The translations under genes were made by a program, and so were the position numbers. From Flavobacterium xanthum (lineage in GTDB: Bacteria; Bacteroidota; Bacteroidia; Flavobacteriales; Flavobacteriaceae): a DNA stretch of 64,000 nucleotides. Below the pieces are notes generated by a model. That model had not been told where the DNA came from and did not search any database. It was given only the letters and a program-made list of their open reading frames with translations. The DNA is taken from the NCBI RefSeq assembly GCF_900142695.1, contig NZ_FRBU01000017.1:1-64000 (forward strand). Direction: 5' to 3'. Positions 61,456 through 64,000 of this stretch are shown piece by piece. Within the stretch, counting starts at the first letter, position 1. Each line of letters begins with the position of its first letter.

Positions 61456-63903
61456 TTATACGTTTCCAATTCTAATCACATCAGCAAATATTCCAGAGGC
61501 GGTTACTGCCGCTCCGGCACCGGCACCTTTTATCAATAAAGGCTGGTCTACATAACGGTCTGTAAAAAATAATACGATATTGTCTTTTCCTTCCAAATTG
61601 TAAAAAGGATGATCTTTTGGAATAAAACGCAACCCAACATTTGCTTTTCCATTTTCAAATTGTGCCACGTATTTCAAGCGAGATTCCTTGCTTAATGCTT
61701 CTTTGTAAATAGCTTCAAAATGAGAAGCGTGTGCTTCTAAAGATTCGAAAAACGCTTCATTTGAAGTGGTATCCAAACATTCTGCAGGCATAAACGATTC
61801 GTTTGTAATTTCCTCAATTTCCATTTTATATCCACTTTCCCGAATCAAGATTAATATCTTTCTGGCTACATCAATTCCACTCAAATCTATTTTAGGATCT
61901 GGCTCTGTAAATCCTTGTACGCCAGCTTCTTTAACGACATTATGAAAAGTGTTGTTTTCGTCAAAATTATTAAAGATAAAGTTTAGACTTCCTGATAAAA
62001 CGGCTTGAATTTTATTGACTTCATCGCCCGAAGCAACTAGATTTTTTACGGTATCAATAATTGGCAATCCTGCTCCCACATTCGTTTCAAAAAGAAAAGG
62101 AGCATTGAATTGTTGCGATAATTTCTTTAGTTTTTTGTAATTATCGTACTCGGAGGCACAAGCAATTTTGTTGCAGGTTACTACTGCAATATTTCTTTTT
62201 AAGAACTGTTCGTAGGTTTTAGATACGCTTTCATTTGCTGTTATATCCACAAAAATACTATTGCGTAAATTGAGTTGTTTTACATTAGAAATAAACTGTT
62301 CTTTATCCGCAGGTTCTCCGGTTTCTAATAAAAATTGCCATTCCTTTAGAGAAATTCCATCTTCATCAAAATACATTTTTCGGGAATTGGACAATGCAAT
62401 AACGCGCATATTTATTTTCAGACTTTCTCTTAAGAATTTCTTTTGTTGGTGAATTTGCTCGATGAATTTCTCTCCCACATTTCCAACGCCCATTACAAAT
62501 AGGTTTAACTGTTTGGTGTTTTCTTCGAAAAAGTTTTCGTGCAGCGTATTTAGCGCTTTTTTTACATCTCTTTCATTGATTACAGCCGAAATATTTCTTT
62601 CGGAAGCTCCTTGTGCAATCGCTCGAATATTGACATTATTTTTACCTAAAGTGCTAAACATTCTTCCGCTTAACCCTTGATGATTTTTCATATTTTCGCC
62701 TACCAAAGCAATAATGCAAAGGTTTTTCTCAACAATACAAGGTTCTATTTTATTTTGTGAAATTTCCACCTCAAACGCTTTGTTGATAACCTCTTCCGCC
62801 ACATCAGCATCCGAATTTAGAATTCCGATACAAATAGAATGTTCCGAAGAGGCTTGAGTGATGAAAATTACATTGATATTTTTATTAGACAATACTTCAA
62901 AAAGCCTTTTGGAAGAGCCGGAAACACCAATCATTCCGGAGCCTTCTAGTGTAATTAATGTGATTGCATCAATATGTGTAATTCCTTTTACGGGATTGGA
63001 TTGCGCAAAAACCTGATTGGAAATATAAGTTCCTTCAGCTGCTGGTTCAAAGGTATTTTTGATCAGAATAGGAATATTCTTTGTCAAAACGGGTTGAATT
63101 GTTGGCGGATATAAAACTTTGGCACCAAAATGAGACAATTCCATCGCTTCCTGATAGGAGATGAAGGCAATAGGTTGTGCTTGTTTTACAATTTTTGGAT
63201 TGGCAGTAAACATACCGTTTACATCAGTCCAGATTTCTAAATCAGTGGCATGCAATGCACCGGCTACTATTGCCGCTGTGTAATCCGATCCACCGCGACC
63301 TAATGTAGTATTGATTCCGTCTAATGAAGCTGCAATAAATCCCGGCATCACCACTACCTGATTTTCATTGGAAGTAAAAAAATCAGCAATCAATTGATTT
63401 GATACTTCAAAATTTACGGCTGCTTTCCCAAAATGATTGTTGGTTTTGATTAGTTCTCGGCTGTCCTTATAACTGCTATTTTTTAGGTTTTGTTTTAATG
63501 CTTCAGCTATAATATAGGAAGAAAGCAATTCTCCAAAACTCAAAATAGTATCTGAAGTTCGTGGTGATAATTCACCTAAAAGAAAGCAACCATCCAGTAA
63601 GGTTTCAAGATGATTAACAATCCTTTTGATGTGACTCAAAAGACTGCTTTGTTCGGATACTGGAATAAGTTCTTTTAAAGCATCTAAATGTTTTTTCTCA
63701 ATATCGGCAAGAATCTCTTTAAAACTTTCGTCACCAGCAGCAGCTTTTTTAGAAGCCAGTTGCAATAAATCAGTCACTTTGCTAAAGGCAGAAACGACCA
63801 CGATTAATTTTTCGTCTTTTGCTTTGTTGCTAATAATATCTAAAACTAGTTTTATGTTTTGTGCATTGGCAACCGAAGTTCCGCCAAATTTTAATACTTT
63901 CAT
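61456..63903 (-). CDS. thrA: Bifunctional aspartokinase / homoserine dehydrogenase
   Basis: This 815-residue enzyme catalyses the first and third steps of the aspartate pathway. The kinase domain (1 to about 290) shows KFGGTSVANAQN and TLGRGGSDYTA; two ACT-type regulatory repeats follow (about 310-455); the homoserine dehydrogenase part starts with GVGNVGEKFIEQ near 470 and shows ETNVGAGLPI near 606. ACT domains suggest feedback by threonine. It is the first gene of the thr operon. A Thr-containing leader reading frame lies at the window edge upstream. Confidence 0.95.
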   Translation of the reverse strand: MKVLKFGGTSVANAQNIKLVLDIISNKAKDEKLIVVVSAFSKVTDLLQLASKKAAAGDESFKEILADIEKKHLDALKELIPVSEQSSLLSHIKRIVNHLETLLDGCFLLGELSPRTSDTILSFGELLSSYIIAEALKQNLKNSSYKDSRELIKTNNHFGKAAVNFEVSNQLIADFFTSNENQVVVMPGFIAASLDGINTTLGRGGSDYTAAIVAGALHATDLEIWTDVNGMFTANPKIVKQAQPIAFISYQEAMELSHFGAKVLYPPTIQPVLTKNIPILIKNTFEPAAEGTYISNQVFAQSNPVKGITHIDAITLITLEGSGMIGVSGSSKRLFEVLSNKNINVIFITQASSEHSICIGILNSDADVAEEVINKAFEVEISQNKIEPCIVEKNLCIIALVGENMKNHQGLSGRMFSTLGKNNVNIRAIAQGASERNISAVINERDVKKALNTLHENFFEENTKQLNLFVMGVGNVGEKFIEQIHQQKKFLRESLKINMRVIALSNSRKMYFDEDGISLKEWQFLLETGEPADKEQFISNVKQLNLRNSIFVDITANESVSKTYEQFLKRNIAVVTCNKIACASEYDNYKKLKKLSQQFNAPFLFETNVGAGLPIIDTVKNLVASGDEVNKIQAVLSGSLNFIFNNFDENNTFHNVVKEAGVQGFTEPDPKIDLSGIDVARKILILIRESGYKMEIEEITNESFMPAECLDTTSNEAFFESLEAHASHFEAIYKEALSKESRLKYVAQFENGKANVGLRFIPKDHPFYNLEGKDNIVLFFTDRYVDQPLLIKGAGAGAAVTASGIFADVIRIGNV

Positions 63904-63970
63904 ACGAAGTTTATATTTGTTTTTTAATGTAAAAAGGTACCGTCATTTGTAAAATTAACTGACTATTGAG

Positions 63971-64000
63971 TTACCACGATACGAATGTGTGTGTTGTGTT
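63971..64000 (-). promoter_or_regulatory. 3' end of a possible Thr leader peptide
   Basis: On the minus strand the last codons read N-T-T-H-T-F-V-S-W followed by TAA, with three ACA Thr codons, about 70 bp before the thrA ATG. This resembles the end of an attenuator leader peptide. The 5' part is beyond the window, so length and start are unknown. A short TAACT/AGTTA stem lies just after the stop, and no strong terminator is seen. Confidence 0.4.

Noticed and set aside
1-64000. Search for CRISPR arrays, IS ends, transposases, integrases, phage genes and rRNA
   Set aside because: No regularly spaced direct repeats, transposase motifs or rRNA sequence were seen by reading; the repeats found are short palindromic units only.

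Overview
This window looks like chromosomal DNA of a Flavobacterium-like member of the Bacteroidetes. The support is AT-rich sequence, A-rich rather than Shine-Dalgarno start regions, promoters of the TTG-N19-TAnnTTTG type, a SusC/SusD pair, secreted proteins with type IX secretion (T9SS) C-terminal sorting tails, bacillithiol and menaquinone genes, and a dihydroorotase and ornithine aminotransferase of flavobacterial type. No phage, transposase, CRISPR array or rRNA was seen. Most of the window is housekeeping or catabolic.

Layout. 0.2-2 kb: an APC permease with a soluble C-terminal domain. 2.4-8.6 kb: a fatty-acid beta-oxidation operon (marR-fadB-fadA-fadE, transcribed leftward). 9.2-12 kb: a lipoprotein peptidase and a long-chain acyl-CoA synthetase. 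12.2-17.1 kb: an SbtA-like transporter, then a leftward run of dihydroorotase, threonylcarbamoyl-AMP synthase, a DUF6671 zinc-ribbon protein and three small proteins, two of them tandem paralogues. 17.4-19.5 kb: a LysR regulator and a nitronate monooxygenase. 19.7-23.5 kb: purL. 23.5-29.2 kb: two tandem secreted endonuclease I paralogues and a beta-helix lipoprotein. 29.3-31.9 kb: a hotdog thioesterase, isochorismate synthase, bshB1 and tRNA-His. 32-40 kb: an orphan histidine kinase and several exported hydrolases, including an M28 peptidase, a penicillin-acylase-type protein and a cyanophycinase. 39.7-47.2 kb: an Lrp regulator, ornithine aminotransferase and arginase, and SusD/SusC. 47.6-54 kb: a DUF389 membrane protein, an arsenic resistance cluster (arsR, DUF6428, arsenate-reductase-like phosphatase, acr3, arsO-like) and a zinc alcohol dehydrogenase. 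54.4-58.3 kb: an acidic small protein, a stand-alone LigD phosphoesterase domain, an SH3/papain-like predicted amidase and a convergent glutamine-synthetase-fold ligase candidate. 59-64 kb: the threonine operon thrA-thrB-thrC, with a possible Thr-rich leader peptide cut by the window edge.

The most unusual signals are repeats. Two copies of a short palindromic repeat (core TCGNCTGCGCTC, with arms that differ but stay complementary) lie in frame inside purL. A hairpin element occurs three times (8.7, 33.5 and 58.8 kb), each time 3' of a gene and in that gene's orientation; its flanks are conserved and its stem is rewritten but still paired. Among genes, the best candidates for undescribed biology are the ligase/amidase pair at 55.9-58.3 kb, the DUF6428 protein of the ars operon, and the set of secreted cyanophycinase, arginine catabolism and SusCD genes. 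All functional statements come from motif reading; no database search was run.
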